Shown here one piece after another: positions 16,274 to 24,571 of a stretch of 64,000 nt of DNA. The notes below the pieces were generated by a model that had not been told where the DNA came from, made no database searches, and was given only the letters and a program-made list of their open reading frames with translations. The stretch's first letter is position 1; every line of letters starts with the position of its first letter. The translations under genes and the position numbers were made by a program. The stretch lies in the NCBI GenBank assembly GCA_016717205.1, contig JADKGC010000002.1, forward strand, positions 1-64,000. Reading direction: 5' to 3'. Source of the DNA: Candidatus Flexifilum breve (lineage in GTDB: Bacteria > Chloroflexota > Anaerolineae > Aggregatilineales > Phototrophicaceae).

Positions 16274-17533
16274 ATGACTCGAGCTATACGCCGATTTGGG
16301 CTGCAGATGCTCTGTGCGCTCGCGCTGGTGGTGGTGCTGCCGGTGAGCGCCCAATCGGAGGGCACGCTGGTCGTCGGCCAACCGACCGTCGGCAACCTGG
16401 CCGATCCCGCTGCCGTCATCACCTTCGACTATCCGTTGGCGCAGGACAGCGCCGTCGTCATCGAAGCGTTTGGCGAAGCCCCCGCGCCTGCCGTGACCAT
16501 TCTGCGCGACGGCGCGGTCGTCGCCGCCGAACCTAACACCGCCGGGTCGCTGACCATCGCCTTGACCGCCGTGCTGAACGCCGGGACGTACACCGTGCAG
16601 GTGAGCAGCGCCAATGCGACCGCCGGACTGGTCATCCTCATTGTGAACAGCGAGACGCCGATCACCGCGCAGCCGCTGGCACTTGGCACACCGATCAGTG
16701 GTGCCGTGAACGCCGAGTCGCCGCTCGCCATCTACAGCATCAGCGGTTTGACTGCGCCCGCCGACCTCTATGTGACGCAGACGGGCGGCGGTGGGGTGCG
16801 CGTGCTCAATGCCGAGACGAGCGCCATCAGCGCGCTGATCGGTGGCGAATTCACTGAGGCGCGCTTGCAGATTCCGGCCAATGGCAGCAGTTATCGCGTC
16901 GAAGTGCTGTACGCGGACGCGGCGCACACTTATACACTCTGTCTGAGCGCAGTCGGCGCGCCGGCGTGCTCCGGCGAGTCGCTGCCACCCGCTCCGGTCG
17001 CCACCCCGGTGACCAACAGCGTGTGCATGCTCACCCCGCTCAATGCGGGCGGCGTGAACATCCGCCAGTCCGCCAGCGTGAACGCTCCGGTGATCGGCGC
17101 ACTGCCCGGCGGGACGAGTGTCGCCGCGCGCGGCATCAGCCCGGACGGGAGCTTCTTCAGCGTGACGTTTAATGGCGTGAATGGCTGGGTCGCCGCGAGC
17201 GCGGTCGGCGCAACCGGGAGCTGTGGGGCGCTGACCGTCGTCGAACCGCCGCCCATCAGCCTCCCGCCGACGCCCCTCCCACCGCCGACACCCAGCGGCC
17301 CGTGCCTGATTCGCATGACCGGGGAGCAATTGGTCTATTCGCAGCCAGTTGTCGATCCCAGCTATATCTTCGACGAGGTCCAGCCGGGCTTCGAGTTGAT
17401 CCCGGTCGGGCGGCTGGCGGACAATTCGTGGTGGCAGACCAACTACGCGATGGCGTGGATTTCGACGAGCGCGTTTGGCAGCACCGCGACGGTCAGCGGG
17501 GATTGCCGCGCCCTGCCGATTGTATCGCCGTAG
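16274..17533 (+). CDS. Secreted protein with SH3b domain
   Basis: The 419-residue product has a Sec signal peptide (hydrophobic core LCALALVVVLPVSAQ). Residues about 30-225 are a beta-rich region resembling PPC-like domains. Residues about 250-325 form a bacterial SH3 domain (VNIRQSASVNAPVIGALPGG ... FNGVNGWVAAS). A Pro-rich linker, PPTPLPPPTPSGP, leads into a C-terminal region that looks like a second, degenerate SH3b unit. SH3b domains bind cell-wall or extracellular ligands, so this is probably a surface protein; no enzyme motif is seen. AAAGGGA precedes the ATG. Confidence 0.85.
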   Translation: MTRAIRRFGLQMLCALALVVVLPVSAQSEGTLVVGQPTVGNLADPAAVITFDYPLAQDSAVVIEAFGEAPAPAVTILRDGAVVAAEPNTAGSLTIALTAVLNAGTYTVQVSSANATAGLVILIVNSETPITAQPLALGTPISGAVNAESPLAIYSISGLTAPADLYVTQTGGGGVRVLNAETSAISALIGGEFTEARLQIPANGSSYRVEVLYADAAHTYTLCLSAVGAPACSGESLPPAPVATPVTNSVCMLTPLNAGGVNIRQSASVNAPVIGALPGGTSVAARGISPDGSFFSVTFNGVNGWVAASAVGATGSCGALTVVEPPPISLPPTPLPPPTPSGPCLIRMTGEQLVYSQPVVDPSYIFDEVQPGFELIPVGRLADNSWWQTNYAMAWISTSAFGSTATVSGDCRALPIVSP

Positions 17534-17584
17534 GGGAGGCGTTTTCCCTTGCCGTCGCTGGGCAAGATATGTGGGTGTATAAAG

Positions 17585-17686
17585 CCCCTCACCCCAACCC
17601 CTCTCCCACGCAAGCGGGGAGAGGGGAGAAAACGGTCTTTTTCTGTCTCCCCTCCCTGAATTCGGGGAGGGGCTGGGGGTGGGGTT
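17585..17686. repeat. Composite hairpin repeat
   Basis: CCCCTCACCCCAACCCCTC and CCACGCAAGCGGGGAGAGG are followed, after a short AT-richer spacer, by CCCCTCCCTGAATTCGGGG and CTGGGGGTGGGGTT. This has the same two-hairpin arrangement as 15130-15223. Confidence 0.75.
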
Positions 17687-17714
17687 AAAAACGGCGTGTC
17701 AGCCGATGCGCCGC

Positions 17715-18383
17715 TCAGCTTTCGATGATCATCCAGCCTTTGGTGGCGGCAATCGCCCGCAGGTCGGCGTCGGGATCAACGACATAGGCCGAGCCGAGGA
17801 TCGACAGGAACGGCACATCCGACACGGTATCGCCAAACCCGACCGACCGCGCTAAATCAATACCCATCTCCGCCGCGACCGCCTGCACGCGCACGACTTT
17901 CTCCTGCCCGCTGAGCGGCTTTTCCGCCTTGCCCGTAAAGACTCCATCCTTGAGAATCGGGATCGTGCCTTCCCCGCGCCAACCGAGCGTCTGCGCGAAA
18001 ACGGCGACCCCCTGCTGGAGCGCCGCGCTGACGAGGATCACCGGGTAGCCTTGCGCTTCAAACACGCGAATTTGGGCGATGGTCTTGGGCTTGAGCGCGG
18101 CCTGCAGCAGCGGGATCACGCGCTCCATCACCGCGGCATTGTGGGACATGGGGACGTTGCGCATGGCCGTCATGATCGCCAGATAGCGCAGAATGCCGCC
18201 GATTTTCGACTTGGACGAGAACGGCTTGGCCAACACGCCGAGCGTCGCCGTCGTCAGCACATTGAATGTGGGGACCAGCCCCATCGACCGGGCTTGCTCG
18301 AAATACGTGCGCGGAAAGCTGATGCTGATCAGCGTGCCTTCGACATCGCTGAATACGGCGGGACGCAGGGCAGAGTTCGTCAT
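17715..18383 (-). CDS. HAD-IB family phosphatase (SerB-like)
   Basis: The 222-residue haloacid-dehalogenase fold protein has motif I FSDVEGTL near residue 11, motif II LVSAA near 117, the conserved Lys in EKVVRVQAVA, and motif IV GFGDTVSDVPFL near 183. Spacing matches the phosphoserine-phosphatase-like subclass IB. Motif I is DxE rather than the usual DxD, so the general acid/base Asp is replaced by Glu. This may alter activity. The substrate is unknown; phosphoserine or a phospholipid head group are possible from family members. The GAGGAGA site precedes ATG 18383. Confidence 0.85.
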   Translation of the reverse strand: MTNSALRPAVFSDVEGTLISISFPRTYFEQARSMGLVPTFNVLTTATLGVLAKPFSSKSKIGGILRYLAIMTAMRNVPMSHNAAVMERVIPLLQAALKPKTIAQIRVFEAQGYPVILVSAALQQGVAVFAQTLGWRGEGTIPILKDGVFTGKAEKPLSGQEKVVRVQAVAAEMGIDLARSVGFGDTVSDVPFLSILGSAYVVDPDADLRAIAATKGWMIIES

Positions 18384-18446
18384 CCGGTCTCCTCGGGAAC
18401 TAGCAGAGCTACAGTAGAGTAAACCCGCGTGGTGGCGATCCGTCGC

Positions 18447-19514
18447 TCACAGCGTGTCGTAACGGCGCGTCGATTCGAGTTGCAGGATGAAATCCGCACC
18501 GAACGCCTGCGCCGGGGACTGCGCGCCACGATACCCGCCCTCCAGCACCCGTTCGACCGCCAGAATGCCCGTTTTCGCGGTGAGCGCGTAGGCTTCGAGG
18601 GTGTCGAGCCACGCTTCAGCCTCATTGCCGCTCGCATCGGTTGCCCGCGCATACACATACGAGCGGGCGGTTCGGCGGCGTTGTTCGCTCGGCCCGGGCA
18701 CAAAGCGATCAATCAGCTTCTTCATCGTGGAGCGAATCACGGCGCTGCGTCCGGATTGAATGAGCAGGAAGCCAAAACGCTGCGCATAGGCGATGAAGAA
18801 CGGCGGCAAACGCATGTAGGTCGTGATGTTGGGGATGCCAGTGGAATGGTAGGCGGTCACGATGTCTCCCCACGGGATCGCCATCGTTAGCACGTCCTGC
18901 CCATCCGTCATGCGGAAGCGGCGCGCCTCCGCGCCAAAATCGACGGGCACGAGCGTGCCGTTACGCCGCGTCCGCCCGCCCTGCGGCGACATTTCGATCA
19001 TGCTCTTGAGCGTCCCCGCCGATGCGCCGGAGTCCAGCCCGCCCGCGCCGAGCACATCGACGACGATTTCCAGATGCGTCGCGGTCGGCAGCTTGTCGGC
19101 GACATAGCGCGCAAGGCAGTCGCTCGGCACGACGTCGAAACCCACGCCCGATAGGATCAGCGTGCCGCGTTCCCGGGCGGCAGCATCGCGCGCAAACGCG
19201 GCTTCGAGCACGGGGAATTCCCCGGTGATGTCGAGGTAGTGCGCGCCCGCATGCAAACAGGCATCCATCATCGGCGCGCCGGTGTAGAGATAGGGTCCGG
19301 CGGCATTCAGCACGAGATCGACGCCCAACCCGCGCAGACGCTCCGCCGCCGCGTCTACGCCGAAGGCCACATACTCGACGTTATACGCCTCCGCCAGCGG
19401 CTTGAGCTTCTCTTCCGAACGTCCCGCGATCAGCGGACGGTGGCCGCGCTGAATCGCCTCGTCGAGCAGGAGTTTGCCCGTGTATCCGGTCACGCCGTAC
19501 AGCATCCATGCCAT
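18447..19514 (-). CDS. Saccharopine dehydrogenase-like NAD(P)-binding reductase
   Basis: The 355-residue protein begins with a Rossmann motif YGVTGYTGKLLLDEAIQRG, then RSEEKLKPLAEAY, VLNAAGPYLYTGAPMMDACL and YLDITGEFPVLEAAF. This is the pattern of the saccharopine dehydrogenase/trans-acting enoyl reductase family (PF03435-like). These act on lysine intermediates, lipids or polyketides; the substrate here cannot be told. The gene is divergent from the GIY-YIG gene at 19571, with a 56-base shared promoter gap. Confidence 0.85.
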   Translation of the reverse strand: MAWMLYGVTGYTGKLLLDEAIQRGHRPLIAGRSEEKLKPLAEAYNVEYVAFGVDAAAERLRGLGVDLVLNAAGPYLYTGAPMMDACLHAGAHYLDITGEFPVLEAAFARDAAARERGTLILSGVGFDVVPSDCLARYVADKLPTATHLEIVVDVLGAGGLDSGASAGTLKSMIEMSPQGGRTRRNGTLVPVDFGAEARRFRMTDGQDVLTMAIPWGDIVTAYHSTGIPNITTYMRLPPFFIAYAQRFGFLLIQSGRSAVIRSTMKKLIDRFVPGPSEQRRRTARSYVYARATDASGNEAEAWLDTLEAYALTAKTGILAVERVLEGGYRGAQSPAQAFGADFILQLESTRRYDTL

Positions 19515-19570
19515 TGCGGTCTCGCCTCGCCTATGCCATTCTCAGGCGATCATAGAACCGGAGGTCGAAA

Positions 19571-20023
19571 ATGCCAATTTCTGCTGACCTGCCCCCGCAG
19601 CCGGGAACGTATATTCTGCTGCTGGAAATGGTAGAAGATCAAGCGGTGTCGATTGGAAAACTGGGGACATTTAACCTAGATCGCGGCTGGTATGCCTATG
19701 TCGGCAGCGCGTTTGGCAGCGGCGGTCTGCGCGGGCGGCTCAAGCATCACCTGACACCGCCAGCGCGCCCCCATTGGCATATAGATCATCTACGCGCCAC
19801 CGCGACCGTCCGGGAAGTGTGGACGGTCGCTAGCCGGACACCCTACGAGCATGTGTGGGCGGAACGGCTGCTCGCGCTGCCCGGCGCAACGATCCCGATC
19901 TCCCGTTTTGGCGCGTCCGACTGTCGCTGCGCCGCCCACCTGTTCCGCTTTGCGGAGCGTCCGCTACTAGCCGAATTTCAGACGCTCAATCCGGAAATCG
20001 CTATCACCGGTTGGCAGCCATAA
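19571..20023 (+). CDS. GIY-YIG family protein (DUF123)
   Basis: The 150-residue protein contains PPQPGTYILLLEM at the start, then GWYAYVGSAFGSGGLRGRLKHH and HWHIDHLR, the DUF123 form of the GIY-YIG nuclease fold. DUF123 proteins are typically stand-alone or fused to endonuclease III; their role is unproven. Two Cys flank CRCAAHLF near the C-terminus. GGAGGT precedes the ATG. The 3' end overlaps the convergent hydrolase gene by 20 bases. Confidence 0.88.
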   Translation: MPISADLPPQPGTYILLLEMVEDQAVSIGKLGTFNLDRGWYAYVGSAFGSGGLRGRLKHHLTPPARPHWHIDHLRATATVREVWTVASRTPYEHVWAERLLALPGATIPISRFGASDCRCAAHLFRFAERPLLAEFQTLNPEIAITGWQP

Positions 20024-20891
20024 AGTCACCGATCAGCTTGGCAATCGCTTCGCCCTGCTCATCCTGAACGTAGTGTCCGGCGGTGGCAAAGCGCGTCACC
20101 TGCGCCTTAGGAAATAGTTCTTGCCAGCGCCGTAATTCCTGCTCCCGGAAGGCGATATCTTTCATGCCCCACGCCAGCATGGCCGGCTTATCCGCGATGT
20201 TGGCGCGCCGCTGCCACAGGCTGTCCAACCATGCGCTTGAACCGATGATCTGCCTCGGGAAAACCCACGTCCCTTTGCGGCTTTCCGGGGTGGGCAGCGC
20301 GTCGAAATAGTGGCGGTGAATCTCCGGCGTGAGCAGGGCTTTTTCCCCATAGGCAGTCTTCACCACCTGCCCAACAAAGAAGTTGTAATTACGGCACAAC
20401 CAACGCCCGATCGGACCACCGACGAAGCCGCTAAAACCCTGATAATACCAGTCGGCTTTGACCGACCACATCCACGTATTCAGGATGACCAGCCGCTTCA
20501 CCCGTTCCGGGTTCTCGACTGCGTACGACAGCCCAATCGGACCGCCCCAATCCTGCACCACCAGCGTGATGCCGCTCAGGTCGAGCGAGTTCAATAGGCT
20601 GGTCAGGTTGGCGGCGTGATCCTGCGGTAAATACGTCCAACGGTCCGGCTTATCCGACTGCCCAAAGCCGATGTGATCCGGGGCGATACAGCGGTACCGA
20701 TCACGCAGGGCGTTGATCAGTTTGCGGTAAACGAAGGACCATGTCGGGTTACCGTGCACCATGACAATCGGCTCACCCTGCCCAACGTCGACATAGCGCA
20801 TCAGCCCCGCGGGAACCCGATGCGCGCGCGCTTCATAGGGGTAGAGGTCGGTGTTGATCCAGCGGGCGGTGGTCAGGCTGGCTGCGAGCAT
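20004..20891 (-). CDS. Haloalkane dehalogenase-like alpha/beta hydrolase
   Basis: The 295-residue alpha/beta hydrolase has HGNPTWSFVYRK, with the Asn and Trp positions of haloalkane dehalogenases, the nucleophile Asp in VVQDWGGPIG, an acidic residue in WGMKDIAF and the catalytic His in AGHYVQDE. An Asp nucleophile followed by Trp is the hallmark of haloalkane dehalogenases and their close relatives. They hydrolyse carbon-halogen bonds, but activity on haloalkanes is not certain here. It lies downstream of a TetR gene, and its promoter carries an operator-like site at 20927-20943 similar to the one before that TetR gene. Confidence 0.85.
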   Translation of the reverse strand: MLAASLTTARWINTDLYPYEARAHRVPAGLMRYVDVGQGEPIVMVHGNPTWSFVYRKLINALRDRYRCIAPDHIGFGQSDKPDRWTYLPQDHAANLTSLLNSLDLSGITLVVQDWGGPIGLSYAVENPERVKRLVILNTWMWSVKADWYYQGFSGFVGGPIGRWLCRNYNFFVGQVVKTAYGEKALLTPEIHRHYFDALPTPESRKGTWVFPRQIIGSSAWLDSLWQRRANIADKPAMLAWGMKDIAFREQELRRWQELFPKAQVTRFATAGHYVQDEQGEAIAKLIGDFMAANR

Positions 20892-20926
20892 TATCTCTTT
20901 TCCTCGTGAATAAACGTCTAATACAA

Positions 20927-20943
20927 TGTGAACAATGTTAACT
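20927..20943. promoter_or_regulatory. Putative TetR operator before dehalogenase gene
   Basis: TGTGAACAATGTTAACT is an imperfect palindrome 36 bases upstream of the hydrolase start. Its first half TGTGAACA is identical to that at 21606-21622, in front of the adjacent TetR gene. Confidence 0.55.
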
Positions 20944-20986
20944 AATCGGCAAAAAAGTGTGGAGACGCTTGGCCTCCGCCTATCGC

Positions 20987-21592
20987 TTAAGCGGGGATAC
21001 GTGTGAAACTCGCGATCACCCGCCCCAGAATCGTTTCCGTGACTTCCGCCATGCGAGCCTGTTCTTCTTCCATGACGGTGGTCTGGAGCATTGCCAGACC
21101 ATGCACCGTGCTCCAGCAGTGCAGCACGATGGCATCCTCGGTGTAGTTCGCATCCGCTGCAAAAATGCCGAGTTCAATGCCATGCCGCACAATGTACAGC
21201 AGCGAGCGCATGGCGAGTTTCTGATTCTCGGCCTGCGTCGACGGGGATGGGCCGAGGTGGAACATCAGGTGATATTCGACCGGATGTTCCCGCGCAAAGT
21301 GAATGTAGGTCATGCCGCCAACCAACAGCATCCGCGCGGGACTGGATACGCCGTGCAGGCGCTGAAAGATCGCCGCGTTCAGATGCTCAAAACACTTGGC
21401 GCGCACGGCGTCCACCAACTCATCTTTGCTGCTGAAGTAGCGGTAGAGCGCTGCTGGGCTGTAATCCAAGCGGTCAGCCACCGCGCGCAGCGATACAGCG
21501 TCCAATCCATCGGCAATAATCATGGCATACGCTGTGTTGATGATGTCCTGCCGGGTTTTCGTTTTACGGCGTTCGCCGGGCTTGCTCTGCAT
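20987..21592 (-). CDS. TetR family regulator (dehalogenase-linked)
   Basis: The 201-residue protein has a TetR N-terminal helix-turn-helix at about 14-60 (TAYAMIIADGLDAVSLRAVA, YSPAALYRYFSSKDELVDAV) and a ligand domain similar to the TetR_C_33 type. It probably represses its own gene and the hydrolase gene downstream, because both have a TGTGAACA-based palindrome in their promoters. The inducer is unknown; a substrate of the hydrolase is the simplest guess. Confidence 0.88.
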   Translation of the reverse strand: MQSKPGERRKTKTRQDIINTAYAMIIADGLDAVSLRAVADRLDYSPAALYRYFSSKDELVDAVRAKCFEHLNAAIFQRLHGVSSPARMLLVGGMTYIHFAREHPVEYHLMFHLGPSPSTQAENQKLAMRSLLYIVRHGIELGIFAADANYTEDAIVLHCWSTVHGLAMLQTTVMEEEQARMAEVTETILGRVIASFTRIPA

Positions 21593-21605
21593 AGGTTTCA
21601 GCTTC

Positions 21606-21622
21606 TGTGAACACTGTTTACA
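21606..21622. promoter_or_regulatory. Putative TetR autoregulatory operator
   Basis: TGTGAACACTGTTTACA is a 17-bp palindrome with seven of eight arm bases matching, lying 14 bases upstream of the TetR start codon at 21592. Confidence 0.6.
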
Positions 21623-21649
21623 AAGTGTAGAGATTTAATCATCCTCTGT

Positions 21650-21671
21650 CAAGCGCCTGACTAGGCGCTTG
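21650..21671. other. Perfect 9-bp stem hairpin between divergent TetR genes
   Basis: CAAGCGCCT and AGGCGCTTG flank GACT. There is no T-run, so it may be an extra regulatory site rather than a terminator. Confidence 0.45.
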
Positions 21672-21717
21672 TGTCGGCTGGCATGTCCACCTTTCGCAAG
21701 GGCGGCCAAGTTAGCTC

Positions 21718-21769
21718 TTGACAATTTAGAGTAATTGCTCTAAATTGTCTTTTAGAGTTTTTACTCTAA
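21718..21769 (+). promoter_or_regulatory. TetR-gene promoter with two palindromic operators
   Basis: TTGACA (21718-21723) and TAAATT (21741-21746) are 17 bases apart. A perfect palindrome with 12-base arms GACAATTTAGAG/CTCTAAATTGTC (21720-21749) overlaps both boxes. A second perfect site TTAGAG-N6-CTCTAA lies at 21752-21769. The shared core TTAGAG-N6-CTCTAA in tandem is typical of TetR-type autorepression. Confidence 0.75.
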
Positions 21770-21789
21770 TCTACAGAACACAGGGTTGT

Positions 21790-22368
21790 ATGAAGACCAA
21801 AGAACACATTCTCAGTACGGCGCTGGGGCTCTTCAATCAAAAAGGCACCAACGCCGTGACGACCAATCATATCGCCGAGGCGGCGGGCATCAGCCCCGGC
21901 AACTTGTACTATCACTTCCGCAACAAAGACGAGATCATCCGCGCGCTGTACGCGCAGCTTTCGGCGCGCAATGATGTCGAACTCCAGCTTCCGCCCAATC
22001 GGCTGGCCACGATCGACGATGTGCAAGCGCTCGTGCGGACGAATTTCACCATCCTGCGTGATTATGCCTTCATCTATCGCGAATTCGCCGCGCTGATGCA
22101 AGCCGACCCGGAACTGCACAAGGCGTATCTAACGGCACGCGCCCGTGGTTACTTCGGCTTCCGCGCGTTGATCGCGGTGCTGGCGCAGGCCGGGATCACC
22201 AATTTAAGCGATCCGGCGGCGGTCACGCGCCTCGCCGATATCTGCTGGCTGATCACCGAATTCTGGCTGTCCTCACTGGAAATCAGCGGCCAGCCCGTCG
22301 ACGATGCGGGGCTAGAACGTGGCATCGACCTGATGATGCACGTGCTGCGCCCGTACTTCGCCGTGTAA
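21790..22368 (+). CDS. TetR family regulator
   Basis: Starting at ATG 21790, the 192-residue product begins MKTKEHILSTALGLFNQKG and continues with TTNHIAEAAGISPGNLYYHF, a clear TetR DNA-binding domain. The C-terminal domain is helical and resembles the TetR_C DUF6089-like groups; its ligand is unknown. The promoter carries two palindromes with core TTAGAG-N6-CTCTAA, so autoregulation is likely. The DUF4386 gene lies 96 bases downstream on the same strand and is the probable target. Confidence 0.9.
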   Translation: MKTKEHILSTALGLFNQKGTNAVTTNHIAEAAGISPGNLYYHFRNKDEIIRALYAQLSARNDVELQLPPNRLATIDDVQALVRTNFTILRDYAFIYREFAALMQADPELHKAYLTARARGYFGFRALIAVLAQAGITNLSDPAAVTRLADICWLITEFWLSSLEISGQPVDDAGLERGIDLMMHVLRPYFAV

Positions 22369-22464
22369 GTCCAGCTCGACCAATCGAAATCGGTTTCCCC
22401 ACGTGCTCACTTTCGAGCCCGTGTAGTTCACTGCGCCTATCCGCAGATAGAGGAGAACTGCACC

Positions 22465-23154
22465 ATGAACAAATATCGCAGCACTGCCCTGTTTCTGATC
22501 GTCGTTCCGCTCGCCTTCAATGTCGCCTTCTTCGCGCTCGGTGGAGCCTTCGAATACCCGGATATTCTGCGCCAGCCGACCGCTGACATTCTGCAAAAGT
22601 TCAGCGCGGGTGGGAGCAGCCTCGTCGCGCTGTGGTATGCCTTCGCGCTGACCGCGCTGCTCTCAGTTCCGCTGGCGCTGCTGCTACAAAGCGTGTTCGA
22701 AGACGAACATCCGCAGCTTGCCCGCGCCGCCGGGGTGATCGGCGTGCTGGCGGGGCTCGTGCAGACGCTCGGCCTGTTCCGCTGGGTGTTCCTCGTGCCC
22801 ACGCTGGCCGCGACCGTCGCCGATCCCGCCGCCACGCCCGGTCTGCGTGACGCAGCGATGATCGCGTTCGAGTCCGCGCATCAATATCTCGGCGTTGCCG
22901 TGGGTGAACATCTCGGCTACTTCTTCACGGGCACATGGACGATTTTGCTCAGCGTCATGATGTTCCGTTCGCGTTGGTTCAACCGCGGGCTGGGCATCGT
23001 CGGCATTATCGCGGCCATTGGTATCATGGTCGGGCTGCTCGAACCCGCGGGCGTCGAGTTCGCCGGGCTGGTCAACGCGCTGAGTTACATCGTGTGGTCA
23101 GTGTGGCTGGTCAGCGCCGGGGTGCTGCTGTTCAGCGCTCGGCAGGCGTCATGA
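22465..23154 (+). CDS. DUF4386 domain membrane protein
   Basis: The 229-residue protein has six to seven hydrophobic helices and the DUF4386 pattern: an N-terminal helix, then a lumenal or loop region with GGAFEYPDILR and LQKFSAGG, LGLFRWVFLVPTLA, and ESAHQYLGVAVGEHLGYFFTG. The family occurs widely beside TetR genes but has no assigned function. GAGGAGA precedes the ATG. It is probably cotranscribed with the TetR gene upstream. Confidence 0.88.
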   Translation: MNKYRSTALFLIVVPLAFNVAFFALGGAFEYPDILRQPTADILQKFSAGGSSLVALWYAFALTALLSVPLALLLQSVFEDEHPQLARAAGVIGVLAGLVQTLGLFRWVFLVPTLAATVADPAATPGLRDAAMIAFESAHQYLGVAVGEHLGYFFTGTWTILLSVMMFRSRWFNRGLGIVGIIAAIGIMVGLLEPAGVEFAGLVNALSYIVWSVWLVSAGVLLFSARQAS

Positions 23155-23191
23155 CCGTCCGGTCATGGCGCAGGCCAGCTGAGCGACGGCA

Positions 23192-24003
23192 CTAATCGCC
23201 GCAGCTCGTCCCCGGTGCTTGTACGTTCCCGCCCCCGTCAATCATCCCGCCAAAGCACGGCGCGGAATCGGCGCTGCCCAGCAGCAGCGAATGCGCCAGC
23301 ACCACTTCCCCGCCGCGATGCGTACCGACCGCACTGCCCCCGGCGGGGGCGTAATTCTCGTAGAAGGTGCTGCCGATGACGATCACGCTGCCGCTGTTGG
23401 CAATCCCCGCGCCCATGCCGCCGCGTTCGGTGGCGACATTGCCGTAAAAGCGGCTGTTCAGCACAAACAGATCGCCGCTGGCGTTGTCCACGCCGCGCCG
23501 ATTGCCCGTAAACGTGCTGTCGCGCACCAGCGTCACGCCGGAGTTGTACAGTCCCGCGCCGCTGTTGCCCGCAAACGTGACCCGTTCCAGCGTGAGCGTG
23601 CCGAAATTCGCCAGCGCGTGTACGTTCCCGGCGAGGCGGCTGTCGCTCAGCGTGAGCGTGCCGTTGGTGTTGATCGCGCTGCCGCCGGACTCCGCGTTGC
23701 CGCGCACAAAATCGACCCCGCGGATGTTGACCTCCGCGCTGTCTTCAATGAACAGGATGCGCCCGCGCTCTTCCCCATCGAAGGTCACCGTATGCGCTTC
23801 GGCGCTGATCGTCACATCCGCGTTGATCACCTTCGTCGTCGTAATCGGGATTGTCCCCGGCGCAGGTGAATTCAATGACCGATCGCCATCACCGCCGCCG
23901 CCAGTGCCTGATCCAGCGCTGCTTCGCTGCATTCAGCAATCGTCAGCCCCTGCGGGCGCGCCCAGCCGGTCAGCGCCAGCAGCATGAACAATAAAATCCG
24001 CAA
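23192..24003 (-). pseudogene. Right-handed beta-helix repeat protein, frameshifted N-terminus
   Basis: The main frame (23192-23932) encodes right-handed parallel beta-helix repeats of the form SGGSAINTNGTLTLSDSRL and NSGSVIVIGSTFYENYA. It lacks a start and signal peptide. Reading from a TTG at 24003, preceded by AAAGGA, gives a signal peptide (LRILLFMLLALTGWA) and LTIAECSEAALDQALAAA in another frame. A third frame supplies IEFTCAG, which normally links the two. At least two or three small indels between 23840 and 23910 therefore break the gene. These could be true decay or sequencing errors in the GGCGGCGGCGG tract. The intact product would be a secreted beta-helix protein. Confidence 0.7.
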
Positions 24004-24148
24004 ACTTGTGTTCCTTTCACCATTTCCGTGTGGCTTGTCTATGATAAACGCAATTTTGGCAGCAGTTGGCAGTGTTTTTCGTGGCTTTGGCAGTTGTTCA
24101 CCCCCTAGACTGAGGGCATCGGTTCAAATTGACGAAAGGTTCAACCGC

Positions 24149-24549
24149 ATGTCTAACTCTCAGTTTCTGCGCCGCGCACTCATCGCTGACAGCCTCATCT
24201 CCAGTACGTTCGGCCTCCTGTTCATCTTAGCCGCCGCGCCCGTGCCGCGTTTATGGGCATCCCCAATCCGCTGGTAGCCATACTCCTCGGCGTTGGTCAG
24301 GTGGTCTTCGGCGTGCTCGTCGGACGCGAGAGCCGGCAGACACTCACGCCAACCTCGGGCTACGTGATCGGGACGCTCAATGCGCTCTTCGTCGTCGGCA
24401 GCGTGCTCATCCTCGCCACCAATGCCTTCGCCTTGACAACCGCTGGTCGTTGGGCGATCCTCGTAGCCGCCGATATCGTCCTGACGCTGGCCGTCCTGCA
24501 ATTCATCGGCGCGCGCCGCATCAGCGCGCTGGTCCGCGTACCCGCTTAA
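24149..24549 (+). pseudogene. Small membrane protein gene with one frameshift
   Basis: From ATG 24149, with AAAGG upstream, the frame reads MSNSQFLRRALIADSLISST and ends early at 24277. The adjacent frame continues to 24549 with MGIPNPLVAILLGVGQVVFG and three further hydrophobic helices. Joined near 24240-24255, the product would be about 133 residues with four transmembrane helices, resembling small hypothetical membrane proteins. A single-base indel explains the break. It may be a sequencing error, since the rest of both frames looks conserved. Confidence 0.65.
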
Positions 24550-24571
24550 CGCAAGGCGGTTCTGTTGACGT

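Noticed and set aside
16111..16422. Longer form of the MBL-fold protein
   Set aside because: It would overlap the divergent SH3b gene; GGAGAAGAGA supports the start at 16110.
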